Below, piece by piece: positions 12,618 through 24,971 of a stretch of 64,000 nucleotides of DNA. The stretch is from contig CAJINV010000004.1 in NCBI GenBank assembly GCA_905178155.1, positions 8,330,882 through 8,394,881 on the forward strand, given 5' to 3'. Both the position numbers and the translations under genes were made by a program. The stretch's first letter is position 1. Every line of letters starts with the position of its first letter. The stretch is from Amoebophrya sp. A120. Its lineage: Eukaryota > Sar > Dinophyceae > Syndiniales > Amoebophryaceae. The notes below the pieces were generated by a model. The model was not told the DNA's origin. It saw nothing but the letters and a program-made list of their open reading frames with translations, and made no database searches.

Positions 12618-13552
12618 TTTGCTGGAACTTTTACGGAAAGTGGTGTTCTAGTCGGGGTTTTTCAGTATTTTGTTTATTGTGTGGTGTGTATTACTACGGC
12701 GCAATGCGATAAATGACAATGAGTTCTTTGAGTACTGGGTTCGAATTTGAAGAACTACTGACTGAGGACAGCGCAATCATTACAGTTGGCGTCGGACTGC
12801 TCGTACAAGGATGGAAGCATTGCGATCTGTACTATCGAGAGGAAAAAACAAGCGAGCAATCAACTAAACCAAACCTTAGACTTCTGTCGAAAAGACCCGC
12901 GGTAAACAGAGCTGCTCCTTTCGGAAAAACAAAGGAACATCGCACCTTCACGGTTGATGGATCTTTTGTGGAACAGGTACGGAGAACTTCTCGCCTTCAA
13001 TGTATGCGACAGTCAAGAAGAAAAGGCCTAGAAGCGGCTGGCCACCACAATTTCATCCGGATGGTACTAAACGCGATCATAATTCACGAGTACTTCTGCG
13101 AGGAACAACTGAATCTAGTGTGTAGTTTAGTGTGGCTTGCGCTTCAATCACATCTTCACATCGACGAGAACACAACTGCCAGATCTTCCAGTTTTCACCT
13201 CTTTGTGGCTTCGCTATTTCATCTGTGGTTCTTAAGAATGGCGCACTTATTAGAGGTGCAGCCGTTTCATCGTCTTGATGAACTTGTTCGACGTCCAAAA
13301 AAAGATTTCTTTTTCGTACTGAAAATCGTAACCCATAGGAGATCATGTTAAAAGTGTTCCTGTGCTAGGACCATCTTCGCATATCAAGAGTATCACAGCT
13401 TCTAGTAGTAGTAGCCGTGGTTGCTAGGATTGTTTATCTCGGCGTCTAATACTACTTACATCAACGTCGAAGTTGCCGATCTCGTAAATTCATTTCTGCC
13501 CCCTCAACCGCCTGCCACTGTTCAACAGCCAGGGTAGAACAGAAACACGCAT
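12618..13552. other. Intergenic with one plus-strand open frame
   Basis: A 212-codon plus-strand frame (12713-13351, ATG start) lies here. It would be the only plus-strand gene, has AT-rich third positions and no recognisable motif, so I do not call it a gene. No introner. Confidence 0.4.
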
Positions 13553-15242
13553 TTACAAATTCCACACCTCTACTTCTTCCTCGACTTCATCTCGAGCACG
13601 AGCCACAGGCTTCGGTCGTCGTGGCCCCCTCCGCCCAGCACTCGCGGCTCCTGTCTTGGGTAGTAGTTGCTGCGACCGAATAATAATAAAATCATGCTGG
13701 TGGGGTTGATCGGAAAGAACCTCGTGCGCGGAAGATGTTGAAGCTGCTTGTGGTCCCAGCACGGGCGCTCGCAGCTGGTCGTCGTCTTCTAGTCTACTCG
13801 TTTCGACGACGACGTCCACAGAGGAGTTCTGTGGGGCCGCTGGGAGCAGGCTGCTGCCCCCGAAAACACTGCTTGATCGCGATTTGTAGCTTGTCAAGGT
13901 CCCACTCCCAGGAACGTTCATCAAAACACTGTTGCTCCCGGTCGTCGTGGGTGGAGTACCGATAATTTCTTGGTCGTTTGTTCTTTCGGAGTTCTTCTCC
14001 TCATGTCCGCTGGAAGCCGCGGTGGCCGGAAAGCTCATCTGCTCTGGCGGGGAGATCGGGTGCGGGTTTCCAAACGCGTAATCGAGATACCCGCGCATTT
14101 GGTTATGAAAAGAAAAAATCCCCCCTCCCCATATTGACACAAGGCACGTTTTTGAAAATTTGTGTTGTTAATTTGTGACCGCAAATCGTCTCTGTGTTGC
14201 ACGAAGGCAACTCCACCGGCTCCCCCGCATTCTACAGGCGGTTTGGCATGCTATTGTACCTACAGCGTAGACGTCTGTCATGCAAAGCGCCAAGGCCAAA
14301 ACCTGTCTCCGCAGGCTTTATATGGGTCTGCAGTCCTCGCCAGCAAGACAAATCCGATTTGTGTACGCAAATCCAGCATCAGAAACTTCGTTTTGATATG
14401 GGGAGGGGGATTTTTCATTCTGATATTCGCTATGAGAGTTTCATCTTTAGCTGGAAAATGGCAAAATGTTGGAAAAAAATTGTATAGCATGAGCTCCCAC
14501 AGGACAGAAGGTCTGTGTTGCGGGCCACGTTCTTACTGAGACTGTGATACTATTATACTCGTCCGGCCTGGTAGTTTTCAATGTTTGAAGGTCATGGAAT
14601 AAAGAGAGTTGTTGCTCGCGAAAAGTAGCATGACAGGAGTTGTCCTCGTGTGTGCTCCTCTATACTTGCACAAGCATGAAAGATTCCTTTTTCCTGGCAA
14701 CCACTCTACGTGCGGCTACTGGCGACTCTGTCATGCGGAAAAATCGCTTGAAAAAAATAGAGCAGTGTTGCTGCTGCTATTCTGTCGGTGACAAATTCTT
14801 TCCATCGTGACGACCATTCCCGGCTGAATACTGCACTCCCATACTCTTTCGCAAACTCAGGGCCCATCAGCGCTTGCATCTCCTCCCAGCCTTCATGCGG
14901 GCGTGGCGCGACAAAGCTTGTTGGCCTCGCCGCAAGGCCAGAGAGCTGTAATTGTTTGTTTTTTGGCAAAAGAATTAAAATATCCTCTGTACTTTTCGAT
15001 CGCCGGCTTGCAGCGGCGGACAAGCTACTAGAGGTTGTAGTTTTTGCTGCACTCACGACTCCGCGTCGTGGTCCGTGGTGCTTCTTGTCGGCAGTTGGAA
15101 TGTTGCGCAACGAAAAATCACTTTTCATGTTGAGTGGGGGCGGGGCGACAGGAAGGTCCACGTCTGGCGGCATCTTGAGTTTTTCCCGTCGTCGAGCCGC
15201 TGGCTCCTGCGATGAAGAAATCTGGGGCGGCTGGATAGTCAA
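13553..15242 (-). CDS. Unknown Ser/Pro-rich protein
   Basis: Coding segments: 15242 to about 14770 (start unresolved, possibly Met near 15170), about 14540-14426, and 14103-13553 ending at a stop at 13553. The N-terminal part is Pro- and Lys/Arg-rich; the middle has a helical stretch (HEGWEEMQALMGPEFAKEYG). The C-terminal exon begins near MRGYLDYAFGNP and continues as disordered Ser/Thr/Gly-rich sequence ending in an acidic EVEEEVEVW tail. One C introner is clear; a second intron at about 14540-14770 contains introner-like TGTCATGC words but no clean terminal repeats. No family recognised. Confidence 0.55.
14104..14425. mobile_element. Introner C
   Basis: Good terminal repeats (AAAAAATCCCCCCTCCCCAT and complement), but no clear target duplication. 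Interior closely matches the copies at 35524 and 59547. Confidence 0.83.
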
Positions 15243-15595
15243 AACGTAGTCTTTATCAAGTGTAAATCGAACGAAGATCTAGGTCGTGAAATCCTAATTT
15301 TTATTCACTGAGTGATTCCTGCATTTCTTAATATTTCCCGAACAGTGGTCTCTTCAATTCTTTTTATACGGCAGAAAAAGAGGATAGTACAGGCAGGACA
15401 CGGTGAACAAAGGATTTTGGATGCACATAATCTTCATACCTGCACCGTACAACCGTTGATTCGTATATATTCGGACGACAATCTGAGCTTCGTCTTAGGG
15501 TACGAAAAAACTGACCACTTTGTATGTTCCGTGCACCATGTAAAGCCTCGCATAAGCAACATGCCACAAGACCCGACCAAGATCGGTCCAAACAT
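15243..15595. other. Intergenic
   Basis: Short AT-richer gap between the stop of the 15596 gene and the upstream end of the 13553 gene. No introner or gene recognised. Confidence 0.5.
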
Positions 15596-18179
15596 TTACA
15601 CTGCGTAGTTATCTGTCAACATTTTTCTCCCCTTGCTGCCGGGACGAGCGCGGCCGCCCCCGAGTGGCTTTACTACTCTCGATATCAATTGCAAAAATGT
15701 CTGGGTCTGGAAGAATGCAAGATTTGTGATGCAGGTTTTCCATGACCCGTGAGGTCTGGAATGCGAGACCCAGCATGACAGATTCTTTGAGGTCTCTATC
15801 ATGCCTTTCCTGCATGAGAAGTTCCCTCTCAACTTGGTCAAAAGCGGACGCCTTTTGGTACTCACGCAACACAGATTTTTGCATCATCCAGATTTAGCAT
15901 GACAAGTTCTAATCTTCCAGACCCAGACATTTTTACATTTGATACTCGAAGATGATCCGGCTTGTGCGGGAACAGCATCGTCCCTGTATCCTATTTAAAA
16001 ACGTCCCCACCCCATAGTTGTAATGCAAATCTGCATGCTGAAAATGTTTCTCATGCGGAGCCCCATGAGAAGCATTTTCCAATCGTGTTTTGAAATTTGT
16101 CACGCTCCAATCAGCATGGTATGCTAGATCTGTGATGCTGCTGAGCTAGCTCAAACAGCACTACACTACGAATCCAAATTTGTCATGCAAAACAGCCAAA
16201 GCTTGTGGATTTGTCTAGCCGATTCCCCAACTTGACTATGGTGTGGGGACGTTTTTACTCAGGATACCCTGCTCAGCGCTCGGCCGAGCGGCTTTACTGT
16301 AGTCCGCGAGGTCGACCTGGCGGCAGCTCTGGGTTGTCCCATCGTACCACCAACGGCCTTGTTCTCTACTTCAATTGGTGGAACTTCTTCTAGTACTTGC
16401 AGCCCTTCTTGGTCGTTCGCTGCCGCTGCTTTCGCTGCCGGGACGATATTACGCGGCCCGCGTCCGGGCCCCGTAGCCGCTACGGCTTTCTCCACTCTGT
16501 TCATCACGATTGCCTGCAGCCGCAACCGCTCGGCAACTTTCCGGTCCCGTTCTCGCCTTTTCCTTTCCTTTCTGGCCCGTTGCCGCTGCTCGAACACGTC
16601 GCGCCGGACCCGGGCCTATGCATCGGAAATGCGTCTAGGTCCGAAAAGCTGCAAACTTGTGATGCGCATTTCAGATGACGCAAAAAGAACAATCTGCCAA
16701 TGCATTGACAGCAAATAAAGGCGGCAATTTCTTATCGCCGAGAGGGTGGATTTGTCGTGACTATTAGGCACTGGGCGCGCGTCTTCCCGAAACCTGTAGT
16801 TCTAGGCTTTGCACGCCGGAAATTCTGCGTCAGCACGCTGAAACAGCATGACAAACATCTGCAGCTTTCCAGACCACGACCCAGTGATAATTGCAATGTA
16901 TAGCTTTCGTTCGCTCACCGCCTCGCGCCGCTCGGAATCCGCGCTACGGCAGAGGGAATTAAGAAAGCCTGCCACAACTAGCGCCGACACAGCGAGAACA
17001 ACTGCCAGGACTGCCATGAGATGCACGTGTGTTTCGGTAACTGCTTGTTCTGCGTCGCTTTGCTGCTGCGACACCTTCATCCCCCCTCGTCCTTGCTTGC
17101 TCGTGCCGTCCGTTCGTGCGGTTCCATTCCTCATCTCGCGGGTGAGGGCCGCCGCCGGAGCTTGAGCTACAGGTGGAGCCGGCCCCTGGCCGGGTGTTGG
17201 GTCGTGTAATGCAGGTCCCCCCGGCCACGGGGTCGGCGCACCAGCACCACCAAACGCTTTCGCCCGTGCAGCGGGCGACGATGAGTGGTCCGCCTCAACA
17301 TTCTTGGCAGAAGTGGATTTTGCCGTCGTATGAAACGCAAGCATGTATGGGTCTTTAGGAAGAAGATCTATACGCAACACAGACTTTCGGTTCTTTCGTA
17401 TGATCATCCAGAAGATTCACAACACGGGGAAGTTGTCTCAGTGCTACTGCAATCTTCCCGACACGACCCAGACATATATGCATTTGGTACGCCGGTGTAG
17501 ATGTATTAGTACTTGCTCGCATCCAGGCAATTTCCTCGGGTGGCGGAAACGCGTCTAGAAAGTAATACACAACCGCACCAAGCGAGTTCGCCGGTTCGCG
17601 ACCCGCTGCCACGAACTCCTGCATCGAGCTATTGGTTTTCAGTAGCACTTCTGGGTCCGTGCGAAACAGCGTGATTTCCACTTCGGCTCGCCGCAAGTGT
17701 GGATTGTTACAATCGAGACCGCTGTCCAGGATCCGCATCAAGATCTCAGCAAGCTGCCGCCGCGAGTCAGTTTTTTTCAAAAACGGGTAGCGGGTGGTTG
17801 CGAGGTGTTGCACTTTATCGGGAGGAAGTTCATATACGTCCGTAGGGTTGCGATTCGATTCGTTATGATCAGTGACCGGAACATTTTCCCAGAGGCCCAT
17901 GACACCGTCCGCGATCCTGAAAAGTTTGTGTGCCTTTTTATATGAGGCCAAGACGTCCGAATAGTCGCGGGGGTTCAGGAACTCGTCGTGGTACAGCCCG
18001 TCTTTGCCGGGGCCAATGCGAAAGCGAAAGACCTGTCGCCCCCGGCGGGCGCGTTGTTCTGCCAGCTCTCTCCATGCCCCGCGGATCACCGGTTGTACTA
18101 AGGTCGAGGCGGTACTAGCCCTTTTCTGTGGTCCGGGCACGCCTTGTCGATGAAACTCTTGATCCGCAATGCTGGCCAT
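15596..18179 (-). CDS. Single-pass membrane protein with basic coiled coil
   Basis: Exons: 18179-17490, 17328-16903, 16616-16267, 15986-15945, 15682-15596. The N-terminal 230 residues are globular (for example ELPPDKVQHLATTRYPFL) and match no family I know. A Pro/Ala-rich linker follows, then one hydrophobic segment (HLMAVLAVVLAVSALVVAGF) likely to cross a membrane. After it comes a very basic helical stretch (RQRARKERKRRERDRKVAER) predicted to be a coiled coil, and a short tail ending LTDNYAV. The start is ATG 18179-18177; an upstream GTG is in frame but not needed. All four introns are introners. Function unknown. Confidence 0.65.
15683..15944. mobile_element. Introner A, subtype ii
   Basis: Duplication CTCGA. 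Last intron of the 15596 gene. Confidence 0.93.
15987..16266. mobile_element. Introner B
   Basis: Duplication CCCTG. Interior is reversed relative to the copies at 4321 and 6387. Confidence 0.93.
16617..16902. mobile_element. Introner A, diverged
   Basis: Terminal repeats decayed (GCGTCTAGGTCCG; CCAGACCACGACCCAG) and no clear duplication. Probably an old insertion. Confidence 0.75.
17329..17489. mobile_element. Introner A, short 161-bp derivative
   Basis: Keeps A terminal repeats (GTATGGGTCTTTAGGAAG; CGACCCAGACATATATGC) but has lost about 100 bp of interior. Flank repeat GCCG only. Still falls at an exon-exon junction. Confidence 0.75.
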
Positions 18180-18289
18180 TTTCACAGACTATGCCGCACA
18201 AATATCTACTACCTGGGCCAAGAAAGATGATGACTATACATGCATATATTTAGGTGCAGACGTCGTCTACTATGCCTGCGGTCTTACAT

Positions 18290-21200
18290 TTACTTTTCTC
18301 CGGGTGGAACAATCTCTATTGCAGGACCACACCTGACCTCCAAGTCCCGAGCGCGTCTGTCACGCAAGGATACGGTTTGCAATGCGTGCCACGACTCTTG
18401 AGACAGTGACAGCATGATGCCAAAATCTTGTCCTGTTCGGATGCAGTGGGAGGTGTCTACTTCCAAAATCAAAAAAATTATGCAGAGAGCGATCTGATGC
18501 AGCATATTCAGATCATCTTCTCAAACCCCAGACATGTTTGCCTTTGCTATGAGAAATGTTGCCAACTCCAAGACCAATTGAGGTCTGAAGTCTTTCGCCA
18601 TTTCCGTCTTGTAAGTAAAGTCCTTCTCTTGCCGTGGACCTGTCGGCGCGTCTTCGGCAAGGATACCCGGGCCAAAATCTAGATTATAGTCACGCAAATC
18701 ACTCCCTTTGGGCGCGTACGCCATCTCAGAGAACCCGAGCGGCTTCCGCCCGCCTGTGGGACTAACCGCGCCGGGAGCTTCGGAATCCAGTTCGTGTCGG
18801 TACTTTTGGAGCAAATCTTCTGGAAGACCAACTCGTAGCAGCTCGGAGAAGGATGCACTACTGGGATTGGTAATCCTATTCTCGTACTGACCTGCACCTG
18901 GTCTCGTGTAGTAGTCGTTCGTCCCGTTTGAGGCAAACGTGGTGCCGCGACGCAGGGTATCGTGTGCAAATATGTCATCTGGATCTGGAAGGATGCACAG
19001 CACGTGAACGTTATGACGGATGATAAGTATTTATACAATGGCGCTGGTCGTGCCTCGTTGTCATGCAAAAACGCGGCTTCTCGTTCTCACACGGGTTACG
19101 CACTCCAGAACCGCTCAAAAGTTTCTGCGTACTGAAGTCATTTTGCCTTATTTCACGTATTGACATGACAACTTTCGCGTTCCAGACCGAGACATGTTTG
19201 CAACACATACAAGGCGGCCAGCCGCACCTGAATGCGGTCGAGCGGCGGATCACAGTGCTTTCCGGGAAATAGAGACGGTTCTGGAGCTGGAACTACGTCC
19301 CACCAGCGAGGCGTTACCCCCAACTTGTCGCCTATTTTCCTCAATTTGTCGGCCGTTGACCGCAATGTGTCGCCGGCCGTTGCCTGCAATTTGTCGGATC
19401 TGACCACGACCGCGTCGGCGTCTGGAGCAAGCAACAAGCAACGCTTCAGCAGATCTACAAGACGGCTTCGGGCAAGGGCATCCCAGGGCGAGACTGTGTA
19501 CAAAAGCGCTGCCATGAAGTCCAGAAACCTTCTGCGGCCTCGCAGGAAATACGTTCCAGCCAGAGCCCCGCGCAACGCGTTCGACATTAGGTCGGATTCC
19601 AGGGTGCGTTTTGCTCCTGGTTCAGTTCGCGGACAAAACCAGTGACTCCAATGCTCCGCGGCACGTGTTTCCACCAAGCCGTGGGAGTTTTTGGGGGAAG
19701 ACAAGATCTGAAGGAGAACGAAAGTGTCTTGCCACATGGAGGGCTCGACCACCAAGGCTGCATCCTCCTCGAGCATCAAGGCTGGTGCATCTCCCCTTTT
19801 CGGGACGTCCTGAAAGTAGCGGAAGTCAAAGTGTCGATACAGGAGAAACCGGTACCTCAGGTCGCTTCCCGAAAACTCAAAAAACGACGGGCTTTTCCTT
19901 GCCAAGTACCACAAAAAATATCTGCGGTACAAAAGGGAATGGCCTTCCGTATGGGCCAGGTCGACGGAATGCAGGAGCCAATCTTCGAACTGGTGTGACG
20001 TATTCACAGCCCACCGGACTGCCGCAATGCTGGTGCCCTGTGGAGGTCCTGCACCATTTGCTTCCGCAGGAAAATTAAGACTTTTCTGCCAACTATCCCG
20101 AAGAAAAACGCACCCACATTGGTATTTGTCATGCGGTTTTGCACTTGCAAGAAATAAGCTGTTTCAGGGGATTTGTCACGCTATCATCCGGATAAGATAA
20201 TCTTTCGTGACGCGGCGCCTTCACTGGCTGCACCTTCAAGAGGGGAACTAAGTGTATATGCAGAGTCAAATGTTTATTTTGTCGTGCGCAACATCAAAGG
20301 CTCCTTATCGATCCTTGAGTTGTAATATTGCGGGAGCCACATGACCTCGACTATGGGGTGGGCCCTTACGTTTTCTGCAGGATACCAATCCACAAGGTTT
20401 GTGACTGCCTCTTCGCTGTTGGCGTCTTCGTAGTCCAGGAAATATGTCGCCGCAAGCCTGTGGTCCCTGTTCTCCCTATGAAATCAAAATATGGCTGGGT
20501 CTGGAAAAGTGCAAAGCTTGTCATGCACATTTTGCATGACCCGTGATGTCTGTGATGCATGCTCACAGATTTCTTGTTGCCTGTCTCGCATGAGAAATGC
20601 CCATTCCCCGTAGCAAAAAGTTGACTTCTGTTGCTGCCAATGCAACACAGATTTTTTTCGAATCCACAGGCAGCATCACAAGTCGCACACTTCAAGGCCC
20701 AGACATATTTGCAATGCGTACTCTCTCGCGCTCCGCGATTCGACGGCGAGCTGGCGTGCGCGGAGCTTCGGACCCCGAAAAAGAAGCAAGTCAAAGGAGG
20801 TAGACACATCGAAAGTAAGTAGTTTGTTGTTTCCCGCCACTAAGGTTCGGCTTTGTTCCGATATGCTGTCCAAAAACGTCCCCAACTGCGCACCCCATGC
20901 TCAAGAAATGCGGAAGATTTTGCCAGTACTGTACAAGAAATGGATTCGCCTGCTGGTGCATCTTCACAAACATTCGGCACGAAAGAATGTAACTGCTGAC
21001 TAGCGAAAGCGAATCGACGGCGGTACTTTATTTGCAGACCCACTCAGTCACAGCTTTTGCAGTTGAACAAGACTTTAGAACCCGGTGGAACATAGAAAAA
21101 TCGAACTGAATTATATCTAGTCAAGAACAGGTGCCCCTCTCATGAGTTGTTGTACCAGTTGTAGCTCCTGCCACGTGAGCCTGCGCTGGAAAAAAGGCGA

Positions 21201-22101
21201 ACCTGATTGACCAGCACTCTTGATTTGATTATGGGGCGCTGGGGACTTTCATTTTCCACAGGATATCATCAGCTGACTTGTCATCACCTTCCTGCTTCCA
21301 AATTTCGATGGCCGTGTCGTACTCAAACGCCAGCGAGAGCTTTACCAACACCAAATCAGGCTCTTCCGGCGTGAGCCGTGTAGCTGCGTCTTGCTGTTCC
21401 CAAACTTCTTCCGGAACTTCGTCCAGCAAATCTGCCAGGGCAAGATCGCCAAAACAAGGATGCGCGGGGCTTGCTGTCGGTGCACTACTGGTACTAGCCC
21501 CGGTTGGACTAGACGAAGCTGCTATTAGACCAGAGCCATTTCTCCTTCTGAACTCTTCCTGCGACGGAGGCTCTTGTTTTTCGATTAGTGTCACCGTTCC
21601 ACGACCAGACGCTACGACCACCTCGTCCTGCCGTCCCGCGCCGGCGAAGTCAGTCGATCTTGACTCAGAATTGTTAGCCTGTGTCGTCGTGTCAGTGCGT
21701 TGTTCCAAAAGAGAGTTACTATCTCCGCGCGGGCTTGTCCGGAGCGACAAACGACAGTTGCGAAAGGACCCCTCGTGGGCGGGGCGGCCCTGAAGCCGCA
21801 ATTTTAGGGCGGCAGGAGAGTCGTCCTCGGTACTGCTCGCAGGAAGATGTTGAGCTACTGCCGATGTTGACCTGCCAGCGTGCTGCCCCGCGTGTTCCTG
21901 ATCTCCTGCTGAGGTTGAGCCGTGCTGAACCGAAGTGCTGTTGAAGTGGTGGCGCTGGTCGGTGTGGGTGTCAGCACCTAGTTGGCGTCTTTCGAAGATT
22001 AGCCGTAGGTACGCCAGCGCGTAGTCCTCTACGACCGCCTGCGCCGAGCGGGCAAAGAAGCTGGAGAGCTTTACGTCCTGGCTCGTTGTGTTCGACGGCA
22101 T
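18290..22101 (-). CDS. Large unknown protein, about 6 exons
   Basis: Exons: 22101-21266, 20861-20721, 20476-20385, 20093-19210, 18957-18551, about 18316-18290. ATG 22101 is followed by a helical start (SFFARSAQAVVEDYALAYL), then a long Ser/Thr/Gln-rich stretch. An acidic segment comes next (DLALADLLDEVPEEVWEQQD), then a mostly helical region with aromatic-rich blocks (HSLLYRRYFLWYLARK; RFLLYRHFDFRYFQDV). No catalytic motif seen. The exons rejoin cleanly at each introner, for example VDW-QKSLNF across 20094. Stop TAA at 18290-18292. The last intron is a strongly decayed A introner, so the C-terminus is less certain. No family recognised. Confidence 0.6.
18317..18550. mobile_element. Introner A, decayed
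   Basis: Only the outer ends still match (TATTGCAGGACCACACCTGA; CCCCAGACATGTTTGCC). No clear duplication. Confidence 0.55.
18958..19209. mobile_element. Introner A, subtype iii
   Basis: Contains CATGCAAAAACGCGG, a subtype iii interior word shared with 39583 and 53300. Duplication degenerate. Confidence 0.8.
20094..20384. mobile_element. Introner B
   Basis: Flanks CCAAC / CCAAT, nearly matching. Terminal repeats partly decayed. Confidence 0.83.
20477..20720. mobile_element. Introner A, subtype i, reverse
   Basis: Flanks CTCCC / CTCTC. Splits the 18290 gene; exons rejoin as SARE-NRDHRL. Confidence 0.85.
20862..21265. mobile_element. Introner B, long 404-bp copy
   Basis: B-like ends (GTCCAAAAACGTCCCCA; GGGGACTTTCATTTTCC) but about 120 bp longer than other B copies, with an unrelated interior. 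No clear duplication. Confidence 0.7.
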
Positions 22102-22340
22102 GCGTGGCAGGGGGACCGGATACAGGTTTATGCAAAGAAAAGTGCTGTTACAGAAAAAGACACACATTGTGTTGCAGGCCAGGCAAAATAGACTTGTTAT
22201 GTCATGCCGGATATATTACTCAGGACCAGGAGCGTAGTTTCATACGTGTTTATTTCCCTTCTGTTCTGTGCATTGCAGGTTTTCGTTTTGTTCGTCACGC
22301 AGGACAACTTTGACGTGTTGCTGAACTTGCAAAAGCATTG

Positions 22341-23150
22341 TCACTGTAAAAACGCTTTTTTTCTTTGGATAAGCTTGTAATGCGGCTTACTGTTGTTGCC
22401 GTGGCCGTGGCCGTCACCTTCCCCAACAATATTCTGAACCGCCTTGCTTGCGCTTTCCCGCGGGTCGCGGATTATTTCGGGAAAGTCTCGCTGGTCCAGT
22501 GTCGTTCGAACCGCGACGCGGGGCTCCACGGGCATAGTGATAAAGGCGTCGGGGTCGGCGGAGTTGTACATATCCTGCGCTCCGGCCTCACCCGCGGCCT
22601 CGCGGAACCACGCCTCGCGGTCCGCGAAGGCCCACCGGAGGACGCTGGTACCGAGGGGCAGTGCAACCAGCGGCAGGGCGGCGGGGTGGAAGGTCTTTTT
22701 CAGGTTTCGGAAGGTGTGCTGGACGAAGGATGTTAGAGCAGTCTGTGTAGTAGTGGTTTCAGAAGTTCGCCCAGTTCGCTCGTTAGCAACTTCTTCAACA
22801 TCGCGGGGCTTGCCGCCTGCAGAAAGCGCAATAAAATACCGCATATCATCTTCCACACCACCGGCACCGCCCGCGTGAATACTACTATCCCCCGTGGCTG
22901 CCGCCCCCGCGCGCACGCGAAACTTTATCTCGGTCATTCGTTCCAGCTCCTCCGAAAACAACGAAGGCTGCCTATGCTCAATAAACACCCAATCTTCATC
23001 ATGATCCAAGAGATTTTATCATACACATCGAGTACTTTTACTTGCCCATCTGGCACTTCTTGCAGGGGTTGTCGTGTAAAAATGCGGCTCACCGTCTCGC
23101 CCGTGAGAGGCGAAAACACATAATACAAGAATTTTCCAGTCGTGCTGGAT
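22341..23150 (-). CDS. Unknown protein with an apparent frame shift near 23000
   Basis: Two adjoining coding frames. The upstream one (about 23150-23000) encodes FLYYVFSPLTGETVSRIF... ending near VYDKI. The downstream one (about 23010-22341, stop at 22341) encodes DHDEDWVFIEHRQP and then about 200 residues with Ala/Gly-rich and acidic stretches. They abut with a -1 shift at about 23000 and no room for an introner. A sequencing indel, a tiny intron or ribosomal slippage would each explain it. The 5' end is unresolved. No family recognised. Confidence 0.45.
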
Positions 23151-23350
23151 GGAAATCAACAGAAGGATTTTCATCGTCGTGCTCAGCAGGAGATCCTTTA
23201 AGTGCAATTAGTTAAGTACACTTGGCGGCCAAAGCCAAACAAAGTTTAAGCATGCTTCTACGGGTCGTTCTTACATCCAAATAAACTTCTGGATTGGCCA
23301 GTAGCAGAGGTCACCTCCTCTGGACTCTCGGGAGGAAGTCGGGTAACTTT

Positions 23351-24210
23351 TTACACACGATAGGGTCTTTCCGGTACTACAAGCTGCTTTGCCGGATCGT
23401 CGCTGCCACTGCTGCCGGGTGTACTAGCAGGAGCATCGGCGCCTGTACTGTGGTCGCCCTTGCCAGTCGTGCCGCTGGGTCCTCTCGCGGCATGTTCCTG
23501 CCCCCCGCCACTGCTCACGGCGGTTTGCGCAAGAAAGTCCGCTGGCACTCCCGGAAGAACTCCTTCAGCACGAGCTTCATCTTCTGCACGACCACGAGGA
23601 CCGGGGCGAAGATCATCACCATCGTCCACTGCAAAGCCTGTTATCGTCCTTTGCCGGCGTGTGTTGGCTTTATCGTTGCCCTCTCTCCTGCGCACGAGGG
23701 AGACGGCCCACAAGGGTTGGAGTTGTTGGGCCGCAAGGTATAAAAATAGCGGAAAACATATTCCGGTCGCGGCCCTTGACGTTCTCGCGGAGAAAAGCAA
23801 GACCCGCACCAGCGGCGCCATAATTATCGCCCTTGTGCAGCTGGCAGCTCCTGCTGCTCTTTGTTACCGTCGACTTCCGCAAAACTTACAAGACGTTCCG
23901 GAGTTTGATCTTCGCTAGTACTCTTGTCTTTACGTTTTCGCCTGTAGTAGAAACCGGGCTGCTGGAAAACGGACAATCAAGTGCTTCCGCATTCTTGGCT
24001 ACATCACGGACAAGAAAAGGAAAAGTTGTAAAAGAGATACTTACAACTGAAATATTCGTTCTTCGGGAAAAATGGATAAAAGTGCAGTATGAGTGAGTTC
24101 ATGATGGAGTCCAACAGGCTGTGACATTTCATGCATCGGCGTTTATTTTGAAAGCGGGCAACCAGTACACTGTAGTAAATCACCTCGCGAAGGGCGGGAA
24201 TGCGAAGCAA
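23351..24210 (-). CDS. Possible membrane-protein gene, frame unresolved
   Basis: A 157-codon frame (23821-23351) opens with a hydrophobic stretch (CFPLFLYLAAQQLQPLWAV) and ends in VVPERPYRV. In its middle (about 23635-23530) the GC-rich third positions move to another frame that encodes MVMIFAPVLVVVQKMKLVL, then return, as if two compensating shifts were present. A further open segment at 24210-24004 may be an upstream exon. This may be one gene with very short introns, a pseudogene, or an assembly problem; it may also join the 22341 gene. Confidence 0.3.
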
Positions 24211-24971
24211 GCACCAACAGACCGAGACACAACACCGATGACTGCATTGAACTCAACAGTACTACCGAAAAATAGACAAGCCACAACTTTATGTTTAATC
24301 ATCGTTCTACTTTTCAGACCGAAGGCAACAAGAAGAATGCGTCAAAGGGTAGTTGCTAGTTGTTGTACCGAATGAGACAGACAGTGCCCAGGAGAAAATG
24401 TGTCCAGCAGTTAGATAGAAATACCGAAATTGTCGAACTCAAGACAAATACCGAGTCAGAAAAAAACCGACAGCATCAATAAGTTTGGCCACTGCAGCTT
24501 TACAGTCACAACAAAGGTTCTTCGCAACAGAAACCGAATCAACTCGTTGCTCGAGCAGCTGTTGTCAAAAGCGATGGAAAGTCAAACCGACCATGATCCA
24601 ACCAGTGAAAGTCCGAAAAAATAATGCGACTCTCGCTATATTCGAGTTCGGTAATCCACACATCATACTCGTTTCAGCTGTCGCGCAACCCACTTTTCGC
24701 GAGAAGCCCTTTTTCATTTACCTGAGAAAGATCTGATGTACTACCCGTAAGCGGACGCAAGACGGCAGGGTGAAACACAAAGTGGGAGTGAAGAAGATGA
24801 AATAGCGTCGTGCTACAAGCTGCACCAGTGCAGTCCAATGCACATGGATGTCACGCCGTGTACAGGAAATTAGCTTTTCTTCAAGTGCAATTGCATAAGT
24901 GCTTCAATGTTGAGCATTTACTTCGCATATAAAAGCGCTTGGCTTTTCAAACGTTTTGGAGATCACGACCG
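24211..24971. other. Intergenic
   Basis: AT-richer stretch upstream of the 23351 region and downstream of the stop of the large 24972 gene. No gene, introner or RNA recognised. Confidence 0.5.

Noticed and set aside
12713-13351. 212-codon plus-strand open frame
   Set aside because: Third positions are AT-rich as in intergenic DNA, there is no recognisable motif, and it would be the only plus-strand gene.
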